From positions 47,967-111,966 of the forward strand of contig NZ_FPEH01000021.1 in NCBI RefSeq assembly GCF_900117425.1: 64,000 nucleotides of DNA, given 5' to 3'. Positions 63,856 through 64,000 of this stretch are shown here, piece after piece (positions within the stretch are counted from its first letter, which is position 1; every line of letters starts with the position of its first letter). This DNA comes from Novosphingobium sp. NDB2Meth1. GTDB taxonomy: Bacteria; Pseudomonadota; Alphaproteobacteria; Sphingomonadales; Sphingomonadaceae. The translations under genes and the position numbers were made by a program. The notes under the pieces are model-generated. The model was not told the origin of the DNA, ran no database searches, and worked only from the letters and a program-made list of their open reading frames with translations.

Positions 63856-64000
63856 TCTGGACCTCAACATTACACGTATTCTTTGCAGTCGACATTTATG
63901 TCGAGCATTGCGGCCGGAGGCGTGGGATTGCGTCGATTGGTCATGATTTTACTCCAGATAATTGCTCTTTCTTCGGCCTCACCAAGTCGAAGGAGCCGCT
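63846..64000. mobile_element. Probable left end of an inserted element (to window edge)
   Basis: Similarity to the strawberry-notch frame ends about 63846. The following DNA is AT-richer and holds two short palindromes: TGTAAT...ATTACA (63851-63874) and TCGACATTTATGTCGA (63889-63904). It begins TGTAATCTGG, as transposon ends of the TG...CA type do. No family can be named from 150 nt. Confidence 0.4.
63870..64000 (-). CDS. Possible partial reading frame at window edge
   Basis: The minus strand is open from the window edge to TAA at 63870-63872, giving at least 42 residues (LGEAEERAIIWSKIMTNRRN, then PTPPAAMLDINVDCKEYV). It could be the C-terminus of a gene carried by the inserted element, or chance. 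No family recognised. Confidence 0.25.
   Translation of the reverse strand, partial: RLLRLGEAEERAIIWSKIMTNRRNPTPPAAMLDINVDCKEYV

Overview
The window is high-GC alphaproteobacterial chromosome, most likely from the order Sphingomonadales (Novosphingobium/Erythrobacter-like). This rests on gene content and protein style, on the S9 and M2 peptidases, on class II AroA and the FYDLN protein, and on interspersed palindromes of the CGAGCGAAGTCGAG type. I could run no database search, so names come from recognised motifs and gene order.

Layout. 1-2.1 kb: end of a cytochrome c maturation operon (ccmF-ccmG-ccmH-ccmI), every junction overlapping. 2.3-4.2: Kup potassium transporter. 4.4-8.7, minus strand: dapF-mtaB-ftsY-yciB, each overlapping the next by 4 nt, then a PuuD-like membrane protein. 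8.75-10.4: a GGDEF-EAL protein. 10.7-19.8: the ffh-rpsP-rimM-trmD-rplS translation/SRP cluster, split between rimM and trmD by about 5.5 kb of accessory genes: a LysR regulator, a GRDP/TIGR04222 pair, a serine hydrolase, and a VapBC toxin-antitoxin operon whose reading frames overlap into trmD. 20-31: secreted or metabolic enzymes (S9 peptidase, Asd, TauE-like exporter, alpha/beta hydrolase, M2 peptidyl-dipeptidase, AMP nucleosidase, penicillin-acylase-family amidase). 31.2-35.4: a 1391-residue RTX exoprotein with three copies of an unnamed module plus LamG-like and PA14-like domains. 36-41: rpsF-rpsR-rplI, PilZ protein, a MarR-GNAT fusion with a clear palindromic operator, cmk and aroA. 41.2-46.8: FYDLN protein, tRNA-Ala(GGC), small envelope proteins, a Gre-like factor, a GIY-YIG nuclease bounded by inverted repeats, a 2OG-Fe(II) oxygenase and an EVE protein. 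47-57.8: MFS transporter, pgsA, an SMR transporter coupled to ParDE, OxyR, rnd, aspS, acpP-fabF-mltG and a 2'-5' RNA ligase-like protein.

At 57.9 kb a tRNA-Met gene marks the left end of an integrated element. It carries a tyrosine integrase with a start-codon hairpin, a small DUF5818-like gene, a lytic transglycosylase, a CHC2/toprim primase-like protein, and a strawberry-notch-type methyltransferase/helicase broken off near residue 821. A GAAC-N7-GAAC sequence, the alphaproteobacterial LexA-box pattern, lies in the divergent promoter region of this element. The window ends inside what looks like another insertion.

The most interesting points are: (i) an essential tRNA methyltransferase gene coupled to a VapBC operon; (ii) a GIY-YIG nuclease gene between 31-bp inverted repeats, with a gene-less copy of the same repeat pair 0.6 kb away; (iii) the triplicated module of the RTX protein; (iv) a palindromic repeat that encodes the signal-peptide n-region of CcmH; (v) a predicted SOS-regulated, truncated mobile element at tRNA-Met.
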